Assembly: GCA_937920725.1 (NCBI GenBank)
Contig: CALEUW010000018.1
Location: forward strand, 186,001 to 250,000
Source: UMGS1601 sp900553335
GTDB lineage: Bacteria; Bacillota; Clostridia; Oscillospirales; Ruminococcaceae
Length of the DNA: 64,000 bases
Reading direction: 5' to 3'
Positions 34,333-44,700 of the stretch are shown here, piece after piece (position 1 is the first letter of the stretch; every line of letters begins with the position of its first letter). A program made the position numbers and the translations under genes. The notes under the pieces are model-generated. The model worked only from the letters and a program-made list of their open reading frames with translations. It did not search any database and was not told where the DNA came from.

Positions 34333-34686
34333 ATGAGTGCAGTAAAAATAGACATAAACGACTTAGACAAATATTTTGTAAAGTCAGAGCTTATACCTGC
34401 CATTGCATTTGATGTTGATACAAAGACGGTGCTTATGCTTGCCTATATGAACAAAGAGAGCCTAAAAAAAACTCTTGAAACAGGGTATACATGGTACTGG
34501 AGCCGTTCCCGTCAAGAGTTTTGGAACAAGGGTGCAACAAGCGGACATCTGCAAAAGGTTATATCTGTTTTTAGTGACTGCGATGATGATACATTGCTTT
34601 TAAATGTTAAGCAGACGGGAGCCGCTTGCCATACAGGCGCTTACAGCTGTTTTTTCAATGAAATGTACAACGAGGAGGAAAAATAA
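34333..34686 (+). CDS. hisI: Phosphoribosyl-AMP cyclohydrolase
   Basis: 117 residues, monofunctional HisI. Motifs: LMLAYMNKESLKKTLETG, YWSRSRQEFWNKGATSGH and metal-ligand segments DCDDDTLLL and GAACHTGAYSCF. It opens the adenine ring of PR-AMP. GAAAGGA precedes ATG 34333. hisE begins one base after its stop. Confidence 0.96.
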   Translation: MSAVKIDINDLDKYFVKSELIPAIAFDVDTKTVLMLAYMNKESLKKTLETGYTWYWSRSRQEFWNKGATSGHLQKVISVFSDCDDDTLLLNVKQTGAACHTGAYSCFFNEMYNEEEK

Positions 34687-34687
34687 A

Positions 34688-35026
34688 ATGACGGTATATG
34701 AAGAGATTTTCGAGGTAATAAAGACTCGTAAGGCGGCTTTTGAAAGCGGTACAGCTCAGGAGAACAGCTATACCTGTTATCTGTTTGACAAGGGTGTAGA
34801 TAAGATTTGCAAAAAGGTCGGGGAGGAAGCGACCGAAACAGTCATTGCAGCAAAAAACGGAGATAATGATGAACTTAAAAACGAAATCAACGATCTTTTG
34901 TATCACATAATGGTTTTGTGTGCAAATCAGGGACTTGAGTGGAGCGAGATTGAAAAGGTTTTAGATGAAAGAAATGAAAAAATCGGAAATCTAAAGAAGT
35001 TTCATACGGTTGATAAGAATACATAA
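34688..35026 (+). CDS. hisE: Phosphoribosyl-ATP pyrophosphatase
   Basis: 112 residues, MazG-like all-alpha fold. Motifs: SYTCYLFDKGVDKICKKVGEEATETVIAAKN and EINDLLYHIMVL with the acidic Mg-binding residues. Hydrolyses PR-ATP to PR-AMP. ATG 34688 follows GAGGAGG within the end of hisI. Last his gene before a strong terminator. Confidence 0.97.
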   Translation: MTVYEEIFEVIKTRKAAFESGTAQENSYTCYLFDKGVDKICKKVGEEATETVIAAKNGDNDELKNEINDLLYHIMVLCANQGLEWSEIEKVLDERNEKIGNLKKFHTVDKNT

Positions 35027-35034
35027 ATATGTAG

Positions 35035-35062
35035 GCGGTGAGGTTTTTCTCACCGCTTTTTT
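35035..35062 (+). terminator. Terminator of the his cluster
   Basis: GCGGTGAG (35035-35042) and CTCACCGC (35049-35056) pair perfectly with a 6-base loop, followed by TTTTTT. Confidence 0.95.
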
Positions 35063-35069
35063 GCAGTAT

Positions 35070-35246
35070 TTAGAACATATTAGAAAAGTCCTCAACCATG
35101 CTTCCGATTGCTCTCATAGCTTTTCCTGCATTCGATTTAAGGTTTTTCTTGTTCTTCTTGGTTGCACAGCACATAGCATATGTTGCAGCTCCGACAACCA
35201 TTCCTACACTTACGCCTTTAGCGAGAGATGTGATATTTACACTCAT
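35070..35246 (-). CDS. Small membrane protein, unknown function
   Basis: 58 residues beginning MSVNITSLAKGV. One glycine-rich hydrophobic span (VSVGMVVGAATYAMCCA) is followed by a lysine-rich stretch (TKKNKKNLK) and an amphipathic helix (AMRAIGSMVEDFSNMF), giving an N-out/C-in single-pass protein. ATG 35246 is set by GGAGGTAA about 6 bases upstream. It is read toward the his terminator on the opposite strand and is monocistronic. Similar small membrane proteins are common in Ruminococcaceae; no function can be assigned. Confidence 0.7.
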   Translation of the reverse strand: MSVNITSLAKGVSVGMVVGAATYAMCCATKKNKKNLKSNAGKAMRAIGSMVEDFSNMF

Positions 35247-35308
35247 TTTTATTACCTCCATTCGTTTTTAGTATTATCTGCCGAGTTTTATAATCTATTC
35301 ATAACATG

Positions 35309-35337
35309 TTGCGTAAAATTTGAAAATATGATATACT
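35309..35337 (+). promoter_or_regulatory. Promoter of the pyridoxamine kinase / pyrKD operon
   Basis: TTGCGT (35309-35314), 17-base spacer, TATACT (35332-35337), 49 bases upstream of the kinase start. Confidence 0.65.
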
Positions 35338-35386
35338 TTATAATGGAATGAAAATAGAATATTTTTTGTACTTTGGAGTATAATAT

Positions 35387-36244
35387 ATGAACAATATAAA
35401 AAAAGTTTGTGCAATTCACGATATATCAGGTGTTGGAAGATGCTCGCTGACTGTAATAATTCCCGCTCTTTCCAGCATGGGAATACAGGTGTGTCCCGTG
35501 CCGACGGCTGTTTTTTCAGCGCATACGGGATATCACGAATTTGTTAAAAGAGATCTTACTGATTTTTTAGAACCGGCATTGAAGCAGTATAAGAAGCTTG
35601 GCACGGAGTTTGACTGCATTTACAGCGGATTTTTAGGTTCTGAGGAACAGATAGATCATGTTTTACAGTTTTTAACAAGCTTTAACAGCTCGCTCAAAGT
35701 AGTAGATCCTGTAATGGGAGATAACGGAAAAAAATATAAAACGGTAACGGACAACCATGTTAAGCGAATGACGGAGCTTGTAAAAGAGGCTGATATTATA
35801 ACGCCGAATATAACCGAAGCGGCAATTTTGCTTGGCGAGGAATATCCAAATCAACCGCTTTCGTCACAAATGGTAAAAAGCTGGGCGGTAAGGCTTTCAG
35901 AAATAGGCCCTGATACGATAGTTATTACAAGCGTTGTACTTATGGACGGAACGCTCTGCAATATAGGATTTGATAAGAAGCAAAACAGCTTTTGGAAGGT
36001 TGCCTGTGAATATGTTCCGGCGCATTATTCGGGAAGCGGAGATTTGTTTTCAAGCGTTTTGGTAGGAGGAATATTAAAGGGCGACAGCCTGCCGATTGCT
36101 ATAAACAGAGCGACAAGCTTTACTGAGCTTGCGATAAAAACGACATACAGCTATATGAACGAGCCGCTTGATGGAATAATGCTTGAAAAGTGCTTAAGCT
36201 GGCTTTCAGCGGATCAAATATTAAAGGATTACAAAAAGCTTTAA
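35387..36244 (+). CDS. Pyridoxamine/pyridoxal kinase
   Basis: 285 residues, ribokinase-like fold. Motifs: IHDISGVGRCSLTVIIPALSSMG at the N-terminus, PVMGDNGKKY, ITPNITEAAILLGE and the catalytic anion-hole motif YSGSGDLFSSVLVGG. It phosphorylates B6 vitamers to PLP or PMP, the cofactor used by HisC and the aminotransferase at the window start. TTGGAG precedes the ATG. pyrK follows 13 bases downstream, an arrangement without obvious functional link. Confidence 0.9.
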   Translation: MNNIKKVCAIHDISGVGRCSLTVIIPALSSMGIQVCPVPTAVFSAHTGYHEFVKRDLTDFLEPALKQYKKLGTEFDCIYSGFLGSEEQIDHVLQFLTSFNSSLKVVDPVMGDNGKKYKTVTDNHVKRMTELVKEADIITPNITEAAILLGEEYPNQPLSSQMVKSWAVRLSEIGPDTIVITSVVLMDGTLCNIGFDKKQNSFWKVACEYVPAHYSGSGDLFSSVLVGGILKGDSLPIAINRATSFTELAIKTTYSYMNEPLDGIMLEKCLSWLSADQILKDYKKL

Positions 36245-36257
36245 GAGGTGATTTTAG

Positions 36258-37025
36258 ATGATGAAACAAAACGAATATGTAATTGTTGAGAAGAGAGAAA
36301 TAGCTGACGGAATATTTGACTTCACCATCCAATGCGATGAAGTTGCAAGTATCTCCGAACCAGGACAGTTTGTACACATAAGCGTACCCGGATATTTTCT
36401 CCGCAGACCTATTTCAATTTGCGAAATTGATAAGGAAAAGGGAACTATCCGCATTGTCGTTCAGGTAAGGGGTAATGGAACAGAGGCAATGTCACATTTG
36501 AATGAGGGCGAAAAAATGGACTTGTTAGGTCCTCTTGGAAACGGGTTTTCTGTATGCAGCAAGAATGATTCGGTTATTTTGATAGGCGGAGGAATAGGGA
36601 CTCCTCCGATGCTTGCTCTTGCTGATATTTACAGAGAAAACGCAAGAGTAATAACAGGCTTCAGAACAAAGGCTCTTTCAATTTTAAGCGAGGATTTTAA
36701 AAATACAGGAGCTGATCTTCTTGAATGCACAGACGATGGCTCGCTGGGAAGAAAGGGCTTAGTAACTGATGCACTTTTGGAGGAAATAAAAAAGAGCAAG
36801 CCCAAAATTATTTATGCATGCGGACCTATGATAATGCTCAAAGGCATAAGCGAGATATGTAAAGAAAACGGTATTGAGTGTGAGATTTCTCTTGAGGAAA
36901 GAATGGCTTGCGGAGTCGGAGCTTGCCTCGGCTGCGCTGTAAAGCTTAATCGTGACGGAAACGAATATTACGGGCATGTTTGCAAAGACGGCCCTGTATT
37001 TTCATCAAAGGAGGTAGTGCTTTAA
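36258..37025 (+). CDS. pyrK: Dihydroorotate dehydrogenase electron-transfer subunit
   Basis: 255 residues, ferredoxin-reductase fold with FAD (RRPISICEID) and NAD (GGGIGTPPMLALA) motifs and C-terminal [2Fe-2S] cysteines in CGVGACLGCAV and HVCKDGPVF. It passes electrons from PyrD to NAD+. Two ATGs in tandem follow AGAGGTGA. TAATG overlap with pyrD shows coupling. The pair defines class 1B dihydroorotate dehydrogenase, typical of Gram-positive anaerobes. Confidence 0.95.
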   Translation: MMKQNEYVIVEKREIADGIFDFTIQCDEVASISEPGQFVHISVPGYFLRRPISICEIDKEKGTIRIVVQVRGNGTEAMSHLNEGEKMDLLGPLGNGFSVCSKNDSVILIGGGIGTPPMLALADIYRENARVITGFRTKALSILSEDFKNTGADLLECTDDGSLGRKGLVTDALLEEIKKSKPKIIYACGPMIMLKGISEICKENGIECEISLEERMACGVGACLGCAVKLNRDGNEYYGHVCKDGPVFSSKEVVL

Positions 37026-37936
37026 TGGCAAATTTAGGCGTTAATTTTTTAGGGATAGACTTTAAAAATCCCATGGTTACAGCGTCAGGTGCATATGGCT
37101 ACGGAAGAGAATATGAATCTCTTTATCCTCTAAGTGAGCTTGGAGGAATTTCAACGAAGGGAACTACCTTAAAGGTTAAGGATGGAAATCCTCCTCCGAG
37201 AATTGCTGAAACTCCTATGGGAATGCTCAATTCCGTAGGGCTTCAAAACGGAGGTGTAGATAAATTTTTAAGCTACGAGCTGCCTAATCTCATAACTAAA
37301 AATATAAGGATTATTGCAAACATTGCCGGAGGGACGGTTGAGGAATGCGTAGAGCTTGTAAAGAGAATGAATGGTACGGCAGTTGACATGATAGAGCTTA
37401 ACATTTCATGTCCCAACGTAAAACAGGGCGGAGCGGCATTCGGCACAAATCCCGTTACGGCAGGTGAGATCACCCGTGCAGTAAAAGATGCGACCGAGCT
37501 TCCGCTTATGGTGAAGCTTTCGCCGAATGTAACAAGCATAACCGAAATTGCAAAAAGCGTTGAAGCGAACGGTGCAGACGCAGTTTCTTTAATAAATACA
37601 CTCCTTGGAATGAGAATAGATATAAGGTCACGCAGGCCTATTCTAAAGAACAATGTCGGAGGTTTGTCTGGACCTGCCGTTTTTCCGATTGCCGTGAGAA
37701 TGGTGTGGCAGGTTGCCAACGCTGTTAATATTCCTGTCTGCGGAATGGGCGGAATCGACTCAGGAGAGGATGCTATTGAGATGATGATGGCGGGTGCGTC
37801 ACTTTTACAGGTAGGCGCTGCTATTTTCAAAGACGCATATGCTCCTGTGAAAATTGTTCGTGAAATGAATGAGTGGTGCGACAAAAACGGAGTTCATGAC
37901 ATAAACGAAATTATCGGAACAGTAAAGCCTTGGTAA
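37025..37936 (+). CDS. pyrD: Dihydroorotate dehydrogenase B, catalytic subunit
   Basis: 303 residues, FMN-binding TIM barrel. Motifs: FKNPMVTASGAYGYG, LNSVGLQNGG, IELNISCPNVKQGG carrying the class-1 catalytic cysteine, and GMGGIDSGEDAIEMMMAGA. It oxidises dihydroorotate to orotate in pyrimidine synthesis. AAGGAGG lies inside the end of pyrK, one-base overlap. Followed by a stem-loop at 37950. Confidence 0.96.
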   Translation: MANLGVNFLGIDFKNPMVTASGAYGYGREYESLYPLSELGGISTKGTTLKVKDGNPPPRIAETPMGMLNSVGLQNGGVDKFLSYELPNLITKNIRIIANIAGGTVEECVELVKRMNGTAVDMIELNISCPNVKQGGAAFGTNPVTAGEITRAVKDATELPLMVKLSPNVTSITEIAKSVEANGADAVSLINTLLGMRIDIRSRRPILKNNVGGLSGPAVFPIAVRMVWQVANAVNIPVCGMGGIDSGEDAIEMMMAGASLLQVGAAIFKDAYAPVKIVREMNEWCDKNGVHDINEIIGTVKPW

Positions 37937-37949
37937 AAGATTGTTTTAT

Positions 37950-37980
37950 GTGCTATGCAGAAAATTTTGCATAGCACTTT
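37950..37980 (+). terminator. Stem-loop after pyrD
   Basis: GTGCTATGCA (37950-37959) and TGCATAGCAC (37968-37977) form a perfect 10-bp stem with an 8-base loop, followed by only TTT. A probable but weak terminator. Confidence 0.7.
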
Positions 37981-37992
37981 GCATAAGATAAA

Positions 37993-38030
37993 AAAATCAC
38001 TCCAATAATGATTTTTAAAGGAGTGGTTTT
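37993..38030 (+). promoter_or_regulatory. Hairpin sequestering a ribosome binding site
   Basis: AAAATCACTCC (37993-38003) can pair over 11 positions (one U-G) with GGAGTGGTTTT (38020-38030). The 3' arm contains the AAGGAG ribosome site of the small gene that starts at 38031. This could limit its translation, or act as a second weak terminator with a T4 tail. Confidence 0.55.
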
Positions 38031-38255
38031 ATGAAAGAATTATTAAAAAATCGAATGGCAGTTTGTATGGCTTTAGCGCTTGTGGTTTGTCTTTTACTAG
38101 CGCCGATAAAACCGAGCGAGCAGTCCTTTTTGTTTCCTGAGATAACGGTGTTTCCGTCACTTGAGATAGACGAGGAAAAGTCTGATGAAAGTTTTGAACC
38201 GAGATTTTTTATATTCGATTTTTTTAGGGAACTTTTTTGTACAGATGAAGATTGA
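38031..38255 (+). CDS. Small single-pass membrane protein
   Basis: 74 residues. An N-terminal basic stretch (KELLKNR) is followed by one hydrophobic span (MAVCMALALVVCLLLAP), then a 45-residue acidic tail (DEEKSDESFEP, FCTDED). Its topology suggests a signal-anchored or secreted small protein. Function unknown. AAGGAG is correctly placed but lies in a hairpin. The addB promoter begins at its stop codon. Confidence 0.65.
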   Translation: MKELLKNRMAVCMALALVVCLLLAPIKPSEQSFLFPEITVFPSLEIDEEKSDESFEPRFFIFDFFRELFCTDED

Positions 38256-38281
38256 CGGGAGAATTAAATATATGGTACAAT
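38252..38281 (+). promoter_or_regulatory. Promoter of addBA-GH59
   Basis: TTGACG (38252-38257), 18-base spacer, TACAAT (38276-38281), 32 bases before addB. Confidence 0.7.
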
Positions 38282-38313
38282 ATCACCATAAGCTCAAAAA
38301 AGGGGGAGTATAA

Positions 38314-41300
38314 ATGCTCAAACTGATAACGGGAGCTGTAAACAGCACAAAGAGCGAAAAAATGACAGAAGAAGTTAGAGAGGCGCTGAAAAACGGCGAG
38401 GACATAATTTTGATAGTTCCCGACCAGTTTTCATTTGAATATGATAAAGAGCTTTACAATGAGGTCGGTGCAAAAGCATTTAATTCAATGGAGGTAATCG
38501 CATTTAACCGCCTTTGCGAAAAAATAATCAAGCTTAGCGGTACGGATCCGGGCGATTTCACTGACAATGATGCAAGACTAATCTGTATGTTTAATGCGGT
38601 AAGCGTTTTTCAAAAGTCGGGCAATGCAAAGTTTTTCAAGAAAGCACTTTTTAAAACCGGATTTTGCAAAGAAATGACTGAGCTTACAGATGAGCTTAAA
38701 AGATCGGGAATTGATGCATTGGCTCTTCGTGAAGCAGGAAGCTTATCAGGAGGCACACTAAGTGATAAGACAAGCGACATTGCCGACATTTTTGATCTTT
38801 ATTTAAGTGAGCTTTCTAAAAGGGAACTTAAAGATAACTCAAATATTCAGTCTGAAGCTGTAAAGACAGCAAAAAATTCTCATTTTTTTAGGGATAAGAC
38901 AGTTTTTATACACGAGTTCTGCGATTTTTCATATGACGAATACGAGCTTATAACGGTAATTTTGAGCGAAGCAAAAAACTGTATAATTTCGCTTACCGAA
39001 GGGTTTGATGAGAATTCCCGTTCTAATCTTTCGCCTTTTAAAACAACTGTGAAAACAAAGTCAAGGCTTATTTCCATTGCAAGGTCAATGGGATCTGAGG
39101 TAAGCGTTTTAAGAGCGGAAGGAAGCTTCTTTAAAAGTCATGCTTTAGAGTATCTTTCCAAAAACATATTTTGCACGGTGAAAAAGGAGTATGGCGATAT
39201 AAACGACGGAATAGAGGTTGTAAAAGCTAAAAGTATATACGAAGAAGCCGAATATGCAGCAGCAAAAATCACAGAGCTTTGCAAGGAGGGATACTCCTAT
39301 AAAGATATAGCGATTTTCACAAGAAATATCGGTGAATATTATCCTGTTGTTGAAAGTGTTTTTGAAAGATATGACATTCCTGTTTTTGGGCATCTAAGTC
39401 AAAGCGCTTTGATGTCACCTTTGACGGTATATGTTACAAGTATTTTTGACAGCGTAATGTCTAAAGAGTTTAAAACGGAAAATATTTTAAGGTACATAAA
39501 ATCTCCGCTCTCAAAAATAAGTGAAGAGAACGCTTCAATTCTCGAAGATTATGTTTATAAATGGGGCGTTGACAAAACGCTTTGGAAAGAGGATTTCACA
39601 GGAGCAAATACCGAGAGTGATGATGAGCTTTTACATATTAATGAAATAAGAAAATCAGTTGTTTCGCCGCTTATAAAGTTTAAAGAAAACTCAAAAGGTA
39701 AAACCGCAGATGAAATATGCCTTGCTTTAAATGAACTTTTTAATGATATTGCTTTGTCTGACAGAGCGTTTTATGTTTTGTCAAAAAGTTTAGAAAGCGG
39801 TGATGCTGAGCTTTTGGAGTCTGCAAGAGAGTTTAAGCAGATTTGGAGATTGTTTTTATCGTCGATAAATTCCGTATACAAAAATCTTAAGGGTGAAGCG
39901 ATATCCTTAAGAAGATTTTTCGAGCTATTAAAAATTTTGCTTTCATCAGTTTCCGTTTCAAATCCGCCCGAATCATTAGATGCTGTTGCCGTTGCAAGAG
40001 CTGAGCATTCAAGACTTTCAAAGCAAAAGGTGTGCTTTGTCATTGGTCTAAATGACGGATTGTTTCCTGCTGTTTCAAAAGGCAAATCATTGCTGACCGA
40101 TAAAGATAAGGAACGGCTAAAAACCGGAGGCGTAAGCTTCTTTGAAAGTACCTCTCAAAGGTTTGATACAGAACGCTTAATTACATATATTGCTCTTTCA
40201 ACGCCAACGGACAGGCTTATTTTAAGCTATTCGCTGACGGATGCCGAAGGTAAACCGAGAAGAAAATCGAGCGTTATTTCCGATGTTTTGCAGATGTTTT
40301 CAAAAAGTGTGGAAAAAGCAGCTTCGGATATGCCTGCTTCGTTTTACGGGACAAGTGTAAAGAGTGCGTTCTTCAAGTATTTTGATTATTTGTCAACAGA
40401 TAAGCCGAAGGCAAAAGCTATAAGGAATGAGCTTTCAAAAAATCAAAGCTGCAAGGCGAAGTTTGAGTATTTTGACAGCTTGCGTGAGAATAAAGATCAT
40501 GCACTGTCAAAGGATGTAGCAAAAACCACTTTCTTTTCAAATGATTTGAATTTGTCTGCAACCAGAGTTGAAGACTATTATAAATGTCCGTTTAGTTATT
40601 TTTGCAAAAACGGACTTAAGATTTATCCTGTAAGAAAGGTGGAAATTTCTCCTGCATCTAGAGGAAATCTTATTCATTTTTGTCTTGAAGAGCTTATGTG
40701 TAAGAAGTCAGACGGCAAAACTTTGTATGATCCTGACTTTGAAAAGCTTGGCGATGATAAGATAAAGGCTAAGGTTCATACATTATGTGTCGATTATTCA
40801 AACAGAGAGTGGGGAGGGGATTTTGCAAAGACAAAGCGTTTTTATGAATCGGTGAAGAAGCTTGAAACGGCGGTATTTTATATTGTCAAAAATATTTTAG
40901 GCGAGTTTCAAAAATCATTGTTTCGCCCTAAAGCATTTGAATATGATCTTAAAAAGCAGGATGGAAAAAGTCTTTTGTCTATAAAGGTCGAAGAGGGGGT
41001 TTATATAAACATCTTTGGAAGAATAGACAGAGTAGATGTATATGATGAAGGGGAAACAAGATATATAAGAATCACCGATTATAAAACCGGCGGCAAAAAC
41101 CTTAGCCTAAGTGATTTATATAACGGACTTAATATGCAAATGCTCATATATCTTTTAGCTTTAATTTCCGGTGAAAACGAAATAACTGAAAACAAAAAAC
41201 CGTATCCGGCAGGTATTTTATATATGCCTGCTAAGTATGTCGGCAACTTTGTGGAAAGAACAGATGATATTTCGGATTTATCTGCGAATATCGAACAACA

Positions 41301-41703
41301 GCTTGAAGATATGAGAAACGAAGCTTTTAAGCGTGACGGACTGATAGCAGAAAATGTTATTTCTGCAGCTGCTATGGATAAAGCTTTAAGCGGACTGTAT
41401 GCGCCTGTAAAATTAAAGAAAGACGGAAGCTTTTCTAAAAATTCTAAGGTTATGGACGTGAACCTTTTCAATGCCCTGTGCGAATTTACAAAAGAAAAAA
41501 TATTCGAGCTTGGCGAAGGGCTTTTAAGCGGAGATATAAAAGCGAAGCCGGTAATGATAGGTGATGAAAAATCCTGCAAATACTGCGAATACTGGTCGGT
41601 ATGCGGAAATTACGGCGATAAAGAGCCGAATGTTGTAAACAAAGATGACGTTGACAAGCTTTATGCAAAGCTAGGAGAAATGGTAAAAGGGGGGGATCTA
41701 TAA
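38314..41703 (+). CDS. addB: ATP-dependent helicase/nuclease subunit AddB
   Basis: 1129 residues. The N-terminal helicase-like half opens LKLITGAVNSTKSEKM, where the Walker A of typical AddB (GRxGSGKT) is degenerate. The C-terminal RecB-like nuclease has DYYKCPFSYFC, ITDYKTGGK and CKYCEYWSVCG; the four cysteines match the AddB iron-sulfur nuclease. With AddA it resects double-strand DNA ends to a Chi site for RecA loading. GGGGGAG precedes the ATG; the TAA shares a base with the addA ATG. Confidence 0.93.
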   Translation: MLKLITGAVNSTKSEKMTEEVREALKNGEDIILIVPDQFSFEYDKELYNEVGAKAFNSMEVIAFNRLCEKIIKLSGTDPGDFTDNDARLICMFNAVSVFQKSGNAKFFKKALFKTGFCKEMTELTDELKRSGIDALALREAGSLSGGTLSDKTSDIADIFDLYLSELSKRELKDNSNIQSEAVKTAKNSHFFRDKTVFIHEFCDFSYDEYELITVILSEAKNCIISLTEGFDENSRSNLSPFKTTVKTKSRLISIARSMGSEVSVLRAEGSFFKSHALEYLSKNIFCTVKKEYGDINDGIEVVKAKSIYEEAEYAAAKITELCKEGYSYKDIAIFTRNIGEYYPVVESVFERYDIPVFGHLSQSALMSPLTVYVTSIFDSVMSKEFKTENILRYIKSPLSKISEENASILEDYVYKWGVDKTLWKEDFTGANTESDDELLHINEIRKSVVSPLIKFKENSKGKTADEICLALNELFNDIALSDRAFYVLSKSLESGDAELLESAREFKQIWRLFLSSINSVYKNLKGEAISLRRFFELLKILLSSVSVSNPPESLDAVAVARAEHSRLSKQKVCFVIGLNDGLFPAVSKGKSLLTDKDKERLKTGGVSFFESTSQRFDTERLITYIALSTPTDRLILSYSLTDAEGKPRRKSSVISDVLQMFSKSVEKAASDMPASFYGTSVKSAFFKYFDYLSTDKPKAKAIRNELSKNQSCKAKFEYFDSLRENKDHALSKDVAKTTFFSNDLNLSATRVEDYYKCPFSYFCKNGLKIYPVRKVEISPASRGNLIHFCLEELMCKKSDGKTLYDPDFEKLGDDKIKAKVHTLCVDYSNREWGGDFAKTKRFYESVKKLETAVFYIVKNILGEFQKSLFRPKAFEYDLKKQDGKSLLSIKVEEGVYINIFGRIDRVDVYDEGETRYIRITDYKTGGKNLSLSDLYNGLNMQMLIYLLALISGENEITENKKPYPAGILYMPAKYVGNFVERTDDISDLSANIEQQLEDMRNEAFKRDGLIAENVISAAAMDKALSGLYAPVKLKKDGSFSKNSKVMDVNLFNALCEFTKEKIFELGEGLLSGDIKAKPVMIGDEKSCKYCEYWSVCGNYGDKEPNVVNKDDVDKLYAKLGEMVKGGDL

Positions 41704-44700
41704 TGCCGATATGGACCGAAGATCAGCTTAAGGCGATAAACACTCAGGATAAAGGCGTTATAGTTTCGGCCGCCGCAGGAAGCGGAAAGACTGCTGTTTT
41801 AGTAGAGCGAACAATAAGAATGCTTTGTGATGAGGAAAAGAAAATACCAGCCGACAAGCTCTTGGCGGTAACTTTTACGAACGACGCCGCTTCACAGATG
41901 AAAGAAAAGCTGTCGGCAGCGCTTGAAAAAAAGATAAGAGAAAATCCTGAAAGTGAGTGGCTCGTTTCACAGCAGGAAAAGCTTGCTTTAGCGCAGATCA
42001 CAACCATAAACAGCTTTTGTTATGATTTTGTACGAAACCACATTCATGAGTTTGATTTTGAGAGCGGCGTATCTATCTGTGATGAAAATGATAATAAAAC
42101 GATTTTTGACACAGCTCTTCTTCAGACTGTTGAAGAGCTGTATGAAACCTCTCCTGATGATATGGCATTTTTAAATGATTATCTTTGTCTTGAAACAGAT
42201 AGGGAGATTTTTGATGCTTTACAAGATATTAACACTTTTTTTGAATCAATACCATTTAAAGACGAGTGGATCGAGGCGCAGCGGTGCAGATATTCTTCAG
42301 ATGATTTTTTTGAGGAAATAGCAGAAAAAACCAAGCAAAAAATCCTGTCGGAAATAAGATTTTTAACGCTTCAGGCCGAAAAGCTTAAACGAAAGGCAGA
42401 AAGACTTAAGCTCACGGATGCTCCTTTAAGAGTAATTTCAAGCGACTTATCAAAACTTTGCGAGCTGCTTGACACAAGCGGCTCTGTCACCTTAGACGAG
42501 CTTCACAGCAAAATGAAAAGTATTAAATTCGATACATTTTCAGGTCTGAGAGTTTCAAAGAATAAAGATTACGATGATTCCTTTTTGTTGGAGAAAGCGT
42601 CATGCGATTCAATTAAGAATTTAAGAAACGATATAAAAGAACAGTTTGACTCGCTAAAAGGTCGTATCGTTGCAACAAACGAGCAGTCCAGACGTGACCG
42701 TTTAATATGTCAAAGACTGTTTGAAATACTTATTAGTGCCGAGGATGCTCTTTGTAAAAATATTCATGAGATAAAAGTGCAAAGAAATGTGCTGTCCTTC
42801 TCCGATGTTGAGCATATGGCGGTAGAGCTTTTGCTGTTTGATAGATATACAAGAACTCCGCTTTGCGAGGAGATAGTTCAAAATGAATATTATAAGGTTA
42901 TCTTAATTGACGAGTTTCAGGATGTAAACAATATGCAGGATCTTATTTTTAAGGCTATTTCGGATACAGATAATCTTGAGGTGATAGGAAAAAACGTCTT
43001 TGTCGTAGGAGATATGAAGCAGTCTATTTATAGCTTTCGGCTTTCAAATCCAAGGCTTTTTGACAAGGTAAGAAAAACCGCACTGGTAGATGAAAACGTT
43101 GAAAAAATAGATTTTTTGAAAAATTTCAGAAGCAGAAGCTCAGTAATTGAGTCTGTAAATTTTTTCTTTGAAAACCTTATGACTTTAGATATGGGCGAGA
43201 TAGATTACCGTGATAAAAAAGAACAACTTGTTGCAGGAGCAAATTATAACAAAGAAAATGACGCTCCGGTAGAAGTTGATATAATCAAAGAGGAGGAAAA
43301 AATTCCCGGGTATTTTGGTTTTGATAATGAACAGTTTGCAATAGCAAAGCGTATTTGTGAGCTTATAAAAGAAGGAGCAGAGGTTGAAGAAAACGGAGAA
43401 ACACGAGTCTGCCGTCCCGGAGATTTTTGTATTTTGACACGGGGAAGAAGCGCACATAAGGGGCTTTCCAAGGCGCTTGAATTTTTAGGCATAAAATCTA
43501 CATATGATGCACAGGACGGTTATCTTAAGTCAAGGGAGATATCGGTAATTCTTAACCTGCTTAAAGTTCTTGACAATCCGATGTCTGATATTGCACTTTT
43601 GAGTGTTATGCTGTCACCTATTATGATGTTTACACCCGATGATGCGGCATTGATAAGAAATATTGATAAAAGAAAAAAGCTTTATCTAAATCTAGGTTCA
43701 CTTGATAAGATAAAAAGAATCTCCGATAGTCTTTATGATAAAGCGTCAGCTGCCATAGGACTTATAAAAGAGCTTAGGTTTTTGTCGGCAAGCATTTCAA
43801 CCGAACGACTTATAAGAAAAATATATCTAAAGACAAATTATTATGCTATTGCTTCCACCTACAAGGATGCGGGAAGCAGAGATAATCTGGCTCTCCTTTT
43901 GAGATACGCAAGCTCTTTTGATGAAACATCAGGGAAAGGACTCAGCGGGTTTTTAAGATACATAAATTCTGTTTTTGAAAACGGAAACGATTTTAAAACA
44001 ATGCAGGTATCCTCCGCAGGCGGTGACAGCGTAATTATAACGACAATGCACTCGTCTAAAGGACTTGAATATCCTTTTGTATTTTTAAGCGATCTTGACA
44101 AGCAGATGAATACTGCGGACGTAAAAAAGCAGATGATAGTCAACGAGCGAATGGGAATATCCTTTAAATATAACGATAAGGAGCTATTTACAAAGTCAAT
44201 TCCGTTGCACTATGCCTATTTGAAAGAAAACTACATAGATGAAAGTATTTCCGAGGAAATAAGAATTTTATATGTAGCAATGACAAGAGCTAAGGAACGG
44301 CTGTTTTTGCCGATTTATCTTAACAAGAGAAATCTCTCAAAGCTTAAAAGTCTTTCCTGCATTTTGTCCAATACAGGATGCGTATGCTCTGAGCTTTTAA
44401 AATTTACAGATGGAATGTTTCGTTGGATTGTGCTATTGCTGTTAGCTCATAAAGATATGAAAAGTCTAAGAGATATAAGCGAGGCAGATTTCAGTTCGTT
44501 TTTGTTTGAAAAAAATGGGAATTTTACTGAGCGTATAATTGAGGGGGTATCTATCCCCAAAAAGATTGATGAAGCTTTGCCGGATGATAAAACTCAGGCG
44601 TATACCGATTCTTTTGACTTTTCTTATGTCTATGACAATAGACTTTCAAAAACTCCTGCGAAGCTTTCTGTAAGCGAGGTTGTAAAGGAGGATAAGGAGT

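Noticed and set aside
37273..37884. Open frame of about 200 codons on the complement of pyrD
   Set aside because: Antisense to a certain gene, low-complexity Ser/Thr/Ile-rich product, no ribosome binding site or homology.
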